Shown: piece after piece, positions 32,415-41,110 of the stretch | Layout: every line of letters begins with the position of its first letter | How positions within the stretch are numbered: the first letter of the stretch is position 1 | Assembly (NCBI RefSeq): GCF_001746415.1 | Contig: NZ_MEHJ01000001.1 | Location: 1,675,001 to 1,739,000 of the forward strand | Reading direction: 5' to 3' | Source of the DNA: Streptomyces agglomeratus | GTDB taxonomy: Bacteria > Actinomycetota > Actinomycetes > Streptomycetales > Streptomycetaceae | Length of the DNA: 64,000 nucleotides | Program-made: the position numbers and the translations under genes | Notes under the pieces: generated by a model | The model's input: the letters and a program-made list of their open reading frames with translations, nothing else | Told to the model about the DNA's origin: nothing | Databases searched by the model: none

Positions 32415-32942
32415 GTGAGCGAGTACAGCTTCGGATTTGACCCCACCGACGACCAGTCGGACCTGGGCGAGACGAACGACCAGCAGCAGGGCCCCAAGTG
32501 GTTCCGTGACGGACTGGCCAAGCTCTCGGGACAGGTGAAGGCGCTGGAGGACGAGAACTCTCGCCTCAAGGCAGCGCAGGTCAAGAACCAGGTAGCGGAC
32601 GCGCTCAAGGCGAAGGGGTACGCCCCCTCAGCGGCAACGCTGTACACGGGCGAGCCCGACAAGCTGGACGACTGGCTGACCGCCCACGGCGGCGCCCTCG
32701 CAAAGCTTCCTGCCGATGGGCAGGAGCAGGGCGAGGAGCAGCCCCCCGGGACCCCGGTCTCCACCGTTCCGGCTGATGGTCAGGACGCACTCCAGCGCAT
32801 GCAGGAGGCCGGCACGCAGGGCGTGGCGCCTCCGCAGGGCACTGACAAGGAACTCGCCGCCGCACTGAAGGCAGCGAACCCCGAGCAGTTCGCGGCGCTC
32901 ATGCGCGCGAACGGCAGTCAGCACGACTGGACGAGCTTCTGA
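32415..32942 (+). CDS. scaffold-like protein
   Basis: 175 aa from GTG 32415. Acidic with a central coiled coil (GLAKLSGQVKALEDENSRLK), a disordered Gln/Gly/Pro region and a C-terminal helix ending NPEQFAALMRANGS. Directly upstream of the capsid gene, the usual scaffold position. Confidence 0.82.
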   Translation: MSEYSFGFDPTDDQSDLGETNDQQQGPKWFRDGLAKLSGQVKALEDENSRLKAAQVKNQVADALKAKGYAPSAATLYTGEPDKLDDWLTAHGGALAKLPADGQEQGEEQPPGTPVSTVPADGQDALQRMQEAGTQGVAPPQGTDKELAAALKAANPEQFAALMRANGSQHDWTSF

Positions 32943-32987
32943 CCTCTCCCCGTCCCTACGGCACCCCGGAAGGGGTGAGAGGCCACC

Positions 32988-33962
32988 ATGGCTAACGCCT
33001 ATACCGACATGACGGCCATGTCGAATGCGGTACAGACCGCGTACGACAAGACCTTCGAATTCGCGCTTCGCAGCCAGCCCCTGTTCCGGGCTGTGGCGGA
33101 CAAGCGACCGCACAACATGACCGCCCCCGGTCAGTCCATCGTCCTTGAGCGGTACCAGGACATGGCCACGGCCACGACCGCGCTCACCGAGACGACCGAC
33201 CCGGACTCGGTCGCCCTGGGCAACCCGACCACGGTGACGCTCACGCTGAACGAGTACGGCAACCCGGTCCTGAGGACCCGCAAGCTGCACCTGTTCTCGC
33301 TGACGGACGTGGACCCGGCCATCGCCAACATCGTGGCCTACAACGCGGCCGACTCCGTGGACTCGATCGTTCAGACCGAGCTGCGAGCCGGCACCAACGT
33401 GATCCAGCGCAAGGCTGGAGTGGTCAGCTACGCGACCAACGGCACCGCGTCCGTCCCGGTCGGCACGACTATGGCGGCCACGGACGGCTTCACGTCCGCC
33501 ATCGCTCGTCTCGCTCCGGTCAAGCTCCGCGCCAACAAGGCGGTGCCCCGCAAGGGCTCGCTGTACTGGGCCGCGATCCACCCCGAGGTCGCGTACGACC
33601 TCCGCTCGGAGACCGGTGTGGGCGGCTGGCGTCAGCCTCACGAGTACAGCGCGGTCGGCAACATCTGGGCGGGCGAGGTCGGCGCCTACGAGGGCGCCTT
33701 CTACGTGGAGACTCCTCGTTGTTACAACTCCGTGGACGCCGGTACGGGCGACAACACGGTGAGGCGCTTCCGTACGTACTACGCGGGCCAGCAGGCCCTT
33801 GCGGAGGCTGTGGCGGACGAGTTCCACATCGTCGCCGGTCCCGTCGTGGACAAGCTGGCGCGCTTCCGGCCTCTCGGCTGGTACGGCGTGGCGGGCTGGA
33901 AGCGCTACCGCGAAGAGGCGCTGATCCGCGCCGAGACGACCTCCACCATCAACAGCAGCTGA
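32988..33962 (+). CDS. major capsid protein, N4-gp56-like
   Basis: 324 aa; ATG preceded by AAGGGGTGAGAGG. Shell protein of the HK97 fold. The pattern fits the N4 gp56 family: an N-terminal helical arm (MANAYTDMTAMSNAVQTAYD), IVLERYQDMATATTALTETT, NEYGNPVLRTRKL, AADSVDSIVQTELRAGTNVI, and a late HIVAGPVVDKLARFRPLGWYG. Follows the scaffold gene by 45 bp. Confidence 0.9.
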   Translation: MANAYTDMTAMSNAVQTAYDKTFEFALRSQPLFRAVADKRPHNMTAPGQSIVLERYQDMATATTALTETTDPDSVALGNPTTVTLTLNEYGNPVLRTRKLHLFSLTDVDPAIANIVAYNAADSVDSIVQTELRAGTNVIQRKAGVVSYATNGTASVPVGTTMAATDGFTSAIARLAPVKLRANKAVPRKGSLYWAAIHPEVAYDLRSETGVGGWRQPHEYSAVGNIWAGEVGAYEGAFYVETPRCYNSVDAGTGDNTVRRFRTYYAGQQALAEAVADEFHIVAGPVVDKLARFRPLGWYGVAGWKRYREEALIRAETTSTINSS

Positions 33963-34234
33963 TGGCGGACTGGACGTTCCGGACCCCGTCTGTCGACGAG
34001 GGTCCGGCGTCCTGGTCGAACCCGCTCTTCTACCGGATCAAGCTCGCCCGCGGGATCACGATTCTGGAGACCTTGGGCGCCTACCGGGCTCTGCGGTTCC
34101 CGACTCAGGACGAGATCGCGGCAGCGACCACCACGTACATGGGCGGTCACGAGTACACCGTCTCGGACGACACCAAGGCCGCTCTGATAGCGGCTGGCGT
34201 GGGCGTCACGGACGCCAACTTCACCGCTCAGTGA
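33962..34234 (+). CDS. small head protein
   Basis: 90 aa; ATG overlaps the capsid stop (TGATG). RIKLARGITILETLGAYRALRFPTQDEI and a GGHEYTVSD motif. Small proteins at this place are often decoration or connector proteins; not recognised. Confidence 0.75.
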   Translation: MADWTFRTPSVDEGPASWSNPLFYRIKLARGITILETLGAYRALRFPTQDEIAAATTTYMGGHEYTVSDDTKAALIAAGVGVTDANFTAQ

Positions 34235-34241
34235 GGGCGAC

Positions 34242-34361
34242 ATGGACAAGGACTGCGAGCCGACCGGTAACGGCGGCAACAGCACCATCACCAACCAGGA
34301 CGAGCAGGAGATCCTGGACCGCTGCGTCCAGATCCCCACGCGCACGGAGGGGCAGCAGTGA
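34242..34361 (+). CDS. 39-aa peptide
   Basis: ATG 34242, stop 34361, preceded by GAGGGCGAC. Acidic, Asn/Thr-rich with two Cys. The GTGA junction with the next gene and lack of other use of these bases support translation; function unknown. Confidence 0.5.
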   Translation: MDKDCEPTGNGGNSTITNQDEQEILDRCVQIPTRTEGQQ

Positions 34362-34654
34362 CGGGCGAGCGCTGCACCTCGGGGTGCAGGACCAAGGACC
34401 ACGACTCGTACGGCGCGTGCCTTCAGTCCAAGGGCGTGAAGACGTACCTGGCGAGCCCCAGTAAGGGCCTGGACGGCACCGCGCAGAAGAAGTGGGACGC
34501 CGAGCTGTCGGCGTACGCCAACGCCCGTAAGCAGGGCATACAGCCCGACGGGACGACCATGCAGAAGGTCACGGCCGCCATCAAGGCCAGTGACAAGGTC
34601 GGCGCCGCGTATGGCCGCGATTTCAACGTCGCCGGCCCCATGAAGGGGGCCTGA
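34358..34654 (+). CDS. hypothetical head-region protein
   Basis: 98 aa from GTG 34358 (GTGA overlap). CTSGCRTKDHDSYGACLQSKG at residues 5-25 looks like a metal-binding start, then a basic helical part (KKWDAELSAYANARKQG). Similar small proteins accompany capsid genes in other Streptomyces phages as I recall; role unknown. Confidence 0.72.
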   Translation: MTGERCTSGCRTKDHDSYGACLQSKGVKTYLASPSKGLDGTAQKKWDAELSAYANARKQGIQPDGTTMQKVTAAIKASDKVGAAYGRDFNVAGPMKGA

Positions 34655-34655
34655 C

Positions 34656-35036
34656 ATGCCTGACGGCAGTCCCGCATACAGGAACGAGTCCCTGGCGCAC
34701 GGCGCCAAAACGGCCGCCCCTGCCATCAACGCGGCTCTGGCCACGCTCACCACACCCCCGGCCGGTTACTACCGGGTGGAGATCTGGTGCGGCCTGTCCG
34801 GCACCGTGGGCACTGTGGACGCCTCGAACTTCGAGTTCCGCAAGGGCTCGACGGTGATGGCCGTACTGGCCGTGTCCGGCAACGGCACGGGTGCCACGGC
34901 CTCCAATACTGCCAACGGGCCGTACACGCTGCACGTGAACCTGGACGGTGCCACCTCCATCACGGTCAACGCCACCGCCGGCGCCACCGCGTCGTCCGTG
35001 TATCACTGCACGATGATCGCCACCCGGCTGAACTGA
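34656..35036 (+). CDS. probable decoration or head-fibre protein
   Basis: 126 aa from ATG 34656. After a helical start it is almost all beta strand with Thr/Val/Asn alternation (YYRVEIWCGLSGTVGTV, SITVNATAGATASSVY), like an Ig- or jelly-roll-type surface protein. No signature found. Confidence 0.68.
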   Translation: MPDGSPAYRNESLAHGAKTAAPAINAALATLTTPPAGYYRVEIWCGLSGTVGTVDASNFEFRKGSTVMAVLAVSGNGTGATASNTANGPYTLHVNLDGATSITVNATAGATASSVYHCTMIATRLN

Positions 35037-35045
35037 GGGCGACCA

Positions 35046-35954
35046 ATGCCGACCTTCAATCAGCTCGTCACACGCGTGAAGCAGCAGACGATGGGCTTCA
35101 CCCTGGACCAGGCTTCAGTGTCCGAGCTGGCTGCGCCCATGGACGCTGACGACACGTCCTTCACGTGCGATTCCGGCACGGTGGCCAACCTGTCCCGGGG
35201 CATCGTCGAAATCGACGATGAGCTGATCCTGGTCAAGACGTTCGAGCCCACGAGCGGCGTGGTCTCCGTCATGGGCCTGGCCAATGGGCGTGGGTACGAG
35301 GGCACCACGGCAGCAGCACACGCGGCCAACGCCCTGGTGACCGCCTCGCCCGCCTTCCCGCGGGCGCGCATCAAAGAGGCCCTCAACGACACCATCACGG
35401 CCCTGTACCCGCACCTGGTCGTGTTCGACACGACCGAGATCACGTACAACGCGGCTCAGATGGAATACGAGCTGCCCGCAGCCGTGAAGGACGTCTGGTA
35501 CGTGGTCGCCAAGACGGTCGGGCCCAGCAAGATCTCACAGCCCATGTCCAATTGGCGCTACAACCCGAAGGCCCGGACGACGGACTTCGCGTCAGGCAAG
35601 TCGATCCAGCTCTTCGACGCCATCACGCCCGGCCAGGCCGTCAAGGTCGTGTACGCCAAGGCCCCGGCAACGCTGTCTGCCGGCGCGGACGACTTCGCCA
35701 CGGTGACCGGTTACCCGGACCGCTACGTGGACCTGGTTCTCTACGGGACGCTCAAGCGCGTGCTTCCCGCCCTGTTGTCGGGACGGCTCCAGCAGCAGAG
35801 CGTGGAGGCCACGGAGCGGGCCATGCTCGTGTCCCCGCGGGACATCTCCTCCGCGATCCAGATGAACGCCTCGCTCTACGCAGAGCGCCTGGAAGAGGAG
35901 CGAAGCCTGATGTTCGCGGAGATCCCCAACTACGCCACGTTCCAGGGGAGCTGA
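35046..35954 (+). CDS. probable head-tail connector / tail tubular-like protein
   Basis: 302 aa from ATG 35046. N-terminal part has LVTRVKQQTMGFTLDQ and a beta sandwich-like IVEIDDELILVKTFEPTSG with GRGYEGTTAAAHAANALV; the second half (FPRARIKEALNDTITALYPHL) is helical and recalls connector proteins that make the tail adaptor ring. Comes just before the fibre gene, which fits a tail-adaptor role. Family assignment is an inference. Confidence 0.68.
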   Translation: MPTFNQLVTRVKQQTMGFTLDQASVSELAAPMDADDTSFTCDSGTVANLSRGIVEIDDELILVKTFEPTSGVVSVMGLANGRGYEGTTAAAHAANALVTASPAFPRARIKEALNDTITALYPHLVVFDTTEITYNAAQMEYELPAAVKDVWYVVAKTVGPSKISQPMSNWRYNPKARTTDFASGKSIQLFDAITPGQAVKVVYAKAPATLSAGADDFATVTGYPDRYVDLVLYGTLKRVLPALLSGRLQQQSVEATERAMLVSPRDISSAIQMNASLYAERLEEERSLMFAEIPNYATFQGS

Positions 35955-35955
35955 C

Positions 35956-37278
35956 ATGGCGAACAGCTACTTCTACAGCAACACGGCCGTGGAGACGACC
36001 CTGACGGGCTCGATCGCAGCCGGCTCCACATCCATCTCCGTGGGGTCAACCGGTGGTTTCCCGCTCACTTTCCCCTACGTCCTGGCGCTCGACTACGGCA
36101 GCGCCGCCGAAGAGCTGGTGACAGTCACGGCAGTGGCCGGACTGACTCTCACGGTGACCCGTGGCTTCGGTGGCACGTCCGCTCAGTCGCATTCCCTGGG
36201 CGCCGTGGTGCGCCACGTGGTCAACGCCATTGACCTGACGGACTTCCGTACGCACGAGGGGGCCACAGGGGCCGTCCACGGCCTCACAGGGTCCATCGTC
36301 GGCACCTCCGACACTCAGACCCTGACGAACAAGACCCTGACGTCTCCCACGATCAACGCCGGGGCCCTCTCGGGCACCTTCACCGGCACACCCACGCACT
36401 CGGGGGCTCAGGTCTTCACCGGGGGACCCTTCTTCCAGGGCGCATCTACGGCGGCCATGGTGGCCGCCTACTGGGTTACCGGGGACACGGTCCCCCGCCT
36501 GGCAGTCGTGGGCAGCGGGCAGCTCCAGTGGAGCAATGGCGCCACGACGGCAGACGCCATTCTCTACCGCGAGGGGAGCAGCACCCTCGCCACGCTGGGG
36601 CTCTTCCGCTCGTACCGTTCTTCGGCATCCACCACGTCGTACAGCGCGCGCGTTACGGGTGACACGCAGAGCCGCCTGGATATCCAGGCCGACGGGGCGA
36701 TCAGCTGGGGCGCCGGAGGCGCCTCCGCTCCGGACACCACGCTCTACCGCTCCGCGGCGAACACACTGAAGACGGATGACTCCTTGGTGGTCACGGGAGA
36801 CCTGACGGTCTCCGGCGTCGGGCAGATCCTCTTTGCCCGTAAGACGAGCGCCACCAACCGGGCATCCGATCCGACGCCTTCGGCAGACCCGGACCTCCAG
36901 CTGTCCGTAGCCGCCAATGCGGTCTACGTGATGGAAGCCATGATCGCCTATGCCGCCGATGGCGGCGCGAGCCAGGGCCGTCTGAATATCGACTGGTCTG
37001 CCCCCGCCGGGGCAACCGGCACCTGGACCGGAAACCTCGTCGACACCGCCGCCACGGCTGAGCCTGCGCTGATGAGGGCCCTGGGCAACGACCTCACGGC
37101 CGCCCGCAGCTCGGGCGCCTACGGCACCGCCACGGACGCGGCAATCATGCTCCGGGGCCTGCTCGTCACCGCAGGCACCGCGGGCACGTACAGCTTCATG
37201 TGGGCTCAGCTGACGTCCGACGTCACCGGCACCATCGTCCGAGAGCACTCCTGGCTCAAGCTCCAGCGCGTGGCGTAA
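35956..37278 (+). CDS. tail fibre-like protein
   Basis: 440 aa. A beta region at 10-75 (GSIAAGSTSISVGSTGGFPL, ELVTVTAVAGLTLTVTRGFGG) is followed by a fibre signature (DTQTLTNKTLTSPTINAGAL) and repeating GDTVPRL / GDTQSRL units with trimer-like beta strands, then a C-terminal receptor-type domain. Ends with TAA nine bases before the in-frame ATG of the next gene. Confidence 0.8.
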   Translation: MANSYFYSNTAVETTLTGSIAAGSTSISVGSTGGFPLTFPYVLALDYGSAAEELVTVTAVAGLTLTVTRGFGGTSAQSHSLGAVVRHVVNAIDLTDFRTHEGATGAVHGLTGSIVGTSDTQTLTNKTLTSPTINAGALSGTFTGTPTHSGAQVFTGGPFFQGASTAAMVAAYWVTGDTVPRLAVVGSGQLQWSNGATTADAILYREGSSTLATLGLFRSYRSSASTTSYSARVTGDTQSRLDIQADGAISWGAGGASAPDTTLYRSAANTLKTDDSLVVTGDLTVSGVGQILFARKTSATNRASDPTPSADPDLQLSVAANAVYVMEAMIAYAADGGASQGRLNIDWSAPAGATGTWTGNLVDTAATAEPALMRALGNDLTAARSSGAYGTATDAAIMLRGLLVTAGTAGTYSFMWAQLTSDVTGTIVREHSWLKLQRVA

Positions 37279-37287
37279 GGAAGGCTC

Positions 37288-39198
37288 ATGGCAGGGATCG
37301 TTGCACGGCTGCCGTTCCCGCTCAGCGGGCGCTCGTCTTCGGCGTCCACGTACGGCCTCACCGACGTGGCGTACTCGTACGCCATCGGCGGGATGCCGTT
37401 CCTTTCCGCCATCAACGATGAGCGGCCCATGACCCGCTCGGGTGCGCCCATGCGCAAAGAGCAGGTGGACCAGCAGCAGATCCCGGGAGAGCAGTCGCTG
37501 GCAGCCTGGTGGCTGCGGTCGCAGGCGAGCTTCATCGGGGGCCAGGGGGTCCTCTATCAGGACCCCAGCTCGGACAACCAGTACGCGATCAGGTACGCGG
37601 AGAGCGTGGGCGTGAACCCTTGGGTGAACGGCAGGCTCACGCTCCTGCGCGAGACCTCCCAGCGCATCGCGGACGCCACGGCCAACCGTCATCACCTGCT
37701 GGGCTGGAGCGACGGCACAGACCGGTACTGGTCGGCCGTGGGCAACGTTCTGAAGAGCGACACGGGCGCAGCCATCACCACCATCACGTGGGGCGGCGCC
37801 AACACCATCCGCTCCCTGACGTCCGACGGTACGAATTACTACGCCGCGGACAACGTCCAGGTGTACCGGGGCGCCGGCAACGGTGCAGGAGCCGCCTGGA
37901 CGGCCACTGGGACCACGAACGCGCTCGTGCGCTGGGTCAAGGGCCGCATCATGGTCGCGCTCGACAACGCCCTGCACGAGACGACCAGCGCAGGCGTGAA
38001 GACGCTCCGTTTCACGCACCTCAACAGCGCGTGGACCTGGACCGACATGGCGGAGGGCACGAACGCCATCTACGCGAGCGGCTACGCCGGCTCGCAGTCG
38101 GACATCTACAAGCTTGTCCTGGACACCTCGGGCAACGTCCCCACGCTCGCCTCCGGCGGCATCATCGCGGCCCAGCTGCCGCGCGGTGAGGTCGTGCACT
38201 GCATGACTACGTACCTGGGGACCTTCATCGGCATCGGGACCTCCCGGGGTTTCCGCGTCGGAGAGATCGACGAGCAGGGCGACATCAAGTACGGTCCGCT
38301 GCTCATCGAGAACAGCAGCGGCGTGAAGAGCATCGCTGCGTACGATCGCTTCTTCTTCGTCGCCTGTACGAACGCCATCGAGAGCAAGTCGGGCCTGTAC
38401 CGCGTGGACCTGGGCCAGCCCATCCAGGACAACGGCGGGTCCCCGAGCGTGCGCTACGCGTACGCCACGGACCTCCAGGCGAAGGTGACAGGAGAGGTCA
38501 GCGCGGTCACCGTCTTCGGCAACAGCAACCGTATGGCCCTCGCCGTGACGGGACAGGGCTCGTATCTGGAGTCCGCAAGCGTGCTGGAGGCGTCCGGATA
38601 TCTCAAGACCGGCCGCGTCCGCTACAACACGCTTGAGCCGAAGATCTACAAGTTCGTGACGGTCAAGACCCCGACGAGCCTCATGGGCTCGGTGGGCGTC
38701 TCGGTCATCGACGCCGGCGGAGCCGACACCTCCATCATCACCGTCTCCGAGGGCTCCTCCACGGCCATTGAGGACGTCATTCTGACGTCCCCCGCCACAG
38801 CTGCCGAGTGGATTCAGCTCAAGCTGACGCTGTCCCGCTCAGCCGTGGACACCACCGAGGGCGGAGAGATCAACGGCTGGCAGCTCAAGGCCATGCCGGG
38901 GAGCGTGCGCCAGCGCGTGTTCACCATCCCCCTCCTGTGCTTCGACAAGGAGAAGGACCGACACGGACAGATGGTGGGCTCCGAGGGACGCACCCGCGCC
39001 CGACTCGAAAGCTTTGAGCAGCTCTTCGCCGCGGGGGACGCGGTCAGCTTCCAAGACCTCGCGGACGACCTCTCATACCTGGTCGTCATCGACGACTACA
39101 AGTTCGAGCAGAAGGCCCAGCCGGGCACCAACCGGTCCAACTACGGCGGGGTGCTCTGGGTAGAGCTGCGCACCATCGCTGACGTGATCACCGCATAA
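37288..39198 (+). CDS. large beta-rich tail protein (nozzle/baseplate type)
   Basis: 636 aa from ATG 37288. Long series of beta blades (HHLLGWSDGTDRYWSAVGN, NTIRSLTSDGTNYYAADN, DIYKLVLDTSGNVPTLASG) typical of propeller-like tail tubular B / tail-nozzle or baseplate hub proteins, with a C-terminal sandwich (FEQLFAAGDAVSFQDLADDL). With no tape measure, a podoviral tail nozzle is likely. Confidence 0.75.
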   Translation: MAGIVARLPFPLSGRSSSASTYGLTDVAYSYAIGGMPFLSAINDERPMTRSGAPMRKEQVDQQQIPGEQSLAAWWLRSQASFIGGQGVLYQDPSSDNQYAIRYAESVGVNPWVNGRLTLLRETSQRIADATANRHHLLGWSDGTDRYWSAVGNVLKSDTGAAITTITWGGANTIRSLTSDGTNYYAADNVQVYRGAGNGAGAAWTATGTTNALVRWVKGRIMVALDNALHETTSAGVKTLRFTHLNSAWTWTDMAEGTNAIYASGYAGSQSDIYKLVLDTSGNVPTLASGGIIAAQLPRGEVVHCMTTYLGTFIGIGTSRGFRVGEIDEQGDIKYGPLLIENSSGVKSIAAYDRFFFVACTNAIESKSGLYRVDLGQPIQDNGGSPSVRYAYATDLQAKVTGEVSAVTVFGNSNRMALAVTGQGSYLESASVLEASGYLKTGRVRYNTLEPKIYKFVTVKTPTSLMGSVGVSVIDAGGADTSIITVSEGSSTAIEDVILTSPATAAEWIQLKLTLSRSAVDTTEGGEINGWQLKAMPGSVRQRVFTIPLLCFDKEKDRHGQMVGSEGRTRARLESFEQLFAAGDAVSFQDLADDLSYLVVIDDYKFEQKAQPGTNRSNYGGVLWVELRTIADVITA

Positions 39199-39206
39199 GG
39201 ACAGAC

Positions 39207-39503
39207 GTGGAATACGAACTGATCGAAGCCGACGGGCAGGACAAGTACGACCCCGCGCCCTTCCTCTCGTACGCACGGCGCCAGTCCGTCGCCAAGGCGG
39301 AGCGGGACCCCATCGTCGGGGACTGGGTCCACTTCTGGAACGGCGAGCGCTGCTGGGCCGGGGTCGTCACTCAGGACGACCTGGACTCGGTATGGCTCTC
39401 CTGCGTACCGCCGGGTGAGACGTCATTCCAACCCATACGCGACGTCGCGCACGACGAGGGCCGGGGAGAGAACACCTGGCACTGGCCGGAGGCCGTCTCG
39501 TGA
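39207..39503 (+). CDS. hypothetical tail-region protein
   Basis: 98 aa from GTG 39207. Contains DWVHFWNGERCWAGVVTQ and VWLSCVPPGE, an SH3-like small beta protein. GTGA overlap with the next gene. Function unknown. Confidence 0.72.
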   Translation: MEYELIEADGQDKYDPAPFLSYARRQSVAKAERDPIVGDWVHFWNGERCWAGVVTQDDLDSVWLSCVPPGETSFQPIRDVAHDEGRGENTWHWPEAVS

Positions 39504-39742
39504 GCCCCGGTGAGTGGATGCCCAGGACGGTCATCATCGCGCCGGCCAACACGGCCGAGCGAGAGGCCGTGAAGACGGCCCAGAGGGCCCTTCGGCTCCC
39601 CGAGACCGGGGACATGGACAACGCCACGAAGGCCGCTCTGCGGGGCGTACAGAACCTCTTCAAGCTCCCGGTCACAGGAGTGCTGGACCGGGCCACAGCG
39701 GAGGCGTTGGACCGCCTGCGCCCGCCATCACTGAGGGAGTGA
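39500..39742 (+). CDS. peptidoglycan-binding domain protein
   Basis: 80 aa from GTG 39500. Helical repeat VKTAQRALRLPETGDMDNAT followed by RGVQNLFKLPVTGVLDRATA matches the PG_binding_1 pattern (LQ..LGL..TG..D..T). No catalytic domain, so it is a free-standing wall-binding module; it may assist the distant amidase or act in the tail. Confidence 0.85.
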   Translation: MSPGEWMPRTVIIAPANTAEREAVKTAQRALRLPETGDMDNATKAALRGVQNLFKLPVTGVLDRATAEALDRLRPPSLRE

Positions 39743-39744
39743 CC

Positions 39745-39915
39745 GTGAATTACATGGACATCGTGGAGCGCGCCGGCTGGACCGGCGCAGAGGCGGCCCT
39801 GGCTGTCGCGATCGTGGAACTCGGAGACGTCAGCCTCTGGTGGGCGGCGCCTCTGGCCCTGGTCCTGGCAGCAGCCAAGACCTGGGTGGTGAACAGCAGA
39901 AAGGCGGCAGCGTGA
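39745..39915 (+). CDS. holin-like small membrane protein
   Basis: 56 aa from GTG 39745 (ATG 39754 possible). A hydrophobic core (AALAVAIVELGDVSLWWAAP, LALVLAAAKTWVV) gives one or two membrane segments, ending in a basic tail. Size, topology and place at the end of the late block suit a holin. Confidence 0.72.
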   Translation: MNYMDIVERAGWTGAEAALAVAIVELGDVSLWWAAPLALVLAAAKTWVVNSRKAAA

Positions 39916-40163
39916 ACGACGACACAGGGTCGGTCGCCGTCGCGCTCGCAGACCTGCGAGGGGCGGTGGACACAGGCTTCGCCAAGCTGAACGGACGGCT
40001 GGACGTCGCGCTCCAGCGCACGGACACCGTGGAGCGGGAAGTGGCGGAGCTGAAGGTGAAGCTCTCCACCTTGGAGAGCAAGGTCTGGAAGTGGAGCGTG
40101 GCCGCCGCGGCCGTAGGCACGGGCGGAGCTACCGGACTCTGGCAGCTGCTCAATGGCGGGTAG
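39912..40163 (+). CDS. coiled-coil membrane protein (second holin-like / XhlA-like)
   Basis: 83 aa from GTG 39912, GTGA-coupled to the previous gene. Residues 10-60 form a coiled coil (LDVALQRTDTVEREVAELKV, KLSTLESKVWKW), followed by one membrane segment (VAAAAVGTGGATGLWQLL). Such proteins accompany holins in many Gram-positive phages. Last gene before the terminators. Confidence 0.75.
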   Translation: MNDDTGSVAVALADLRGAVDTGFAKLNGRLDVALQRTDTVEREVAELKVKLSTLESKVWKWSVAAAAVGTGGATGLWQLLNGG

Positions 40164-40200
40164 CCTGACGTACGGCAGCGCACCTCTCGGGGAACGCAAA

Positions 40201-40240
40201 AAAGACCCCCTCCAAGCCCGAAGGCAAGGAGGGGGTCTTT
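40201..40240 (+). terminator. late-block terminator
   Basis: 13-bp perfect stem AAAGACCCCCTCC / GGAGGGGGTCTTT, with A-tract and T-tract at its ends, so it can act on both strands. Confidence 0.95.
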
Positions 40241-40252
40241 GCGTAGTGGAGA

Positions 40253-40290
40253 CCGGCGGGGAGGCTTGGTAAAGCCCCCCTCCCCGCCGG
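40253..40290 (-). terminator. second converging terminator
   Basis: 12-bp perfect stem CCGGCGGGGAGG / CCTCCCCGCCGG with a 14-base loop. It lies 130 bp past the end of the leftward DNA-metabolism block; 40291-40423 shows nothing else clear. Confidence 0.82.
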
Positions 40291-40423
40291 GCCACGCCCC
40301 GGAGAGAGGTCGGGGGATCAGCCCGGACCGGGGCGGTGCTCCGACGGCCGGGACGTACCCAGTACGGCCTCGGAGCGTGGTCGACCCATAGTCCTTGGAG
40401 AGGAAGCCGACGGCCCCATGATG

Positions 40424-40663
40424 TCACGCCGGAGGCGGGACCGTGGAGACCACGTCAGCCTCTGCTACGGAGATCGACCGCTGGAAGGTCCGCACCTCTT
40501 TCCTGCTGTACTTCACGACGGTCAGGGGCTGACCGGTCTCCGGGGCCAGGCGCCGGGCCAGCCCGGCCGCCGCTTCCTTGTTCGGGAGGCGGGCACCGTC
40601 CGTGCCTGGCGCTGGGGAGCCGTTCGGCAGCTCCACGCAGAACCACTCGCTGTCAACTGCCAT
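40424..40663 (-). CDS. small hypothetical phage protein, last of the leftward block
   Basis: 79 aa from ATG 40663 (GGGAGGACGAGACC upstream). Beta-helix-beta layout: DSEWFCVELPNGSPA, NKEAAAGLARRLAPETGQPL, TVVKYSRKEVRTFQRSIS. Resembles many small double-stranded-RNA-binding-like or ASCH-like phage proteins only in topology; unassigned. Confidence 0.68.
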   Translation of the reverse strand: MAVDSEWFCVELPNGSPAPGTDGARLPNKEAAAGLARRLAPETGQPLTVVKYSRKEVRTFQRSISVAEADVVSTVPPPA

Positions 40664-40784
40664 CGGTCTCGTCCTCCCGGGACGCTCGCTTCTTACTCGC
40701 CTGCACAATGCGTCCTCTCCCTCGGCAGCTGCATCCCTTGCGGTGCATCTCGCGATTGAACAGCCAGTGCCAGAAGTGCCTCAC
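40653..40784 (-). CDS. 43-aa basic peptide
   Basis: GTG 40784 with GGGAGGA at good spacing. Aromatic start (RHFWHWLFNREMHR), one CSC motif and a Lys/Arg-rich tail. Overlaps both neighbours by a few bases in the coupled manner typical of this block. Confidence 0.55.
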   Translation of the reverse strand: MRHFWHWLFNREMHRKGCSCRGRGRIVQASKKRASREDETDGS

Positions 40785-41110
40785 GCGTCCTCCCCCGGCT
40801 TGATCAGCTCCCACTCGCCCTGCCGGTCCTCCGGCAGCTCGGGCGGGGCGGCCAAGGGCTTGGCAAGCTCGGCCCAGCCGTTGGCCTGCACCGTGGCGCT
40901 GTGCACGGGCGGCCTGTACGGCGCAGGAAGGCTCGGGGCGGCCGGGTCGCGCGTGGGAAGGGCGGGCTCGCCCTCCGCAAGGGCGACGATCCGCTTCAGC
41001 TTGCGGATCAGTACGTTCTCGTCCTCGCCGGGGTCCAGGGTGACCGTGGTCTCTACGTCCCCGTCGCTCCACTCGAAGCGGACGGGCGTCTTGGTCTTCA
41101 GGCTCAGCAT
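40781..41110 (-). CDS. hypothetical phage protein
   Basis: 109 aa from ATG 41110. Beta hairpin start (VRFEWSDGDVETTVTLDPGE), helix (NVLIRKLKRIVALAE), then a Pro/Ala-rich disordered half. No family recognised. Confidence 0.7.
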   Translation of the reverse strand: MLSLKTKTPVRFEWSDGDVETTVTLDPGEDENVLIRKLKRIVALAEGEPALPTRDPAAPSLPAPYRPPVHSATVQANGWAELAKPLAAPPELPEDRQGEWELIKPGEDA

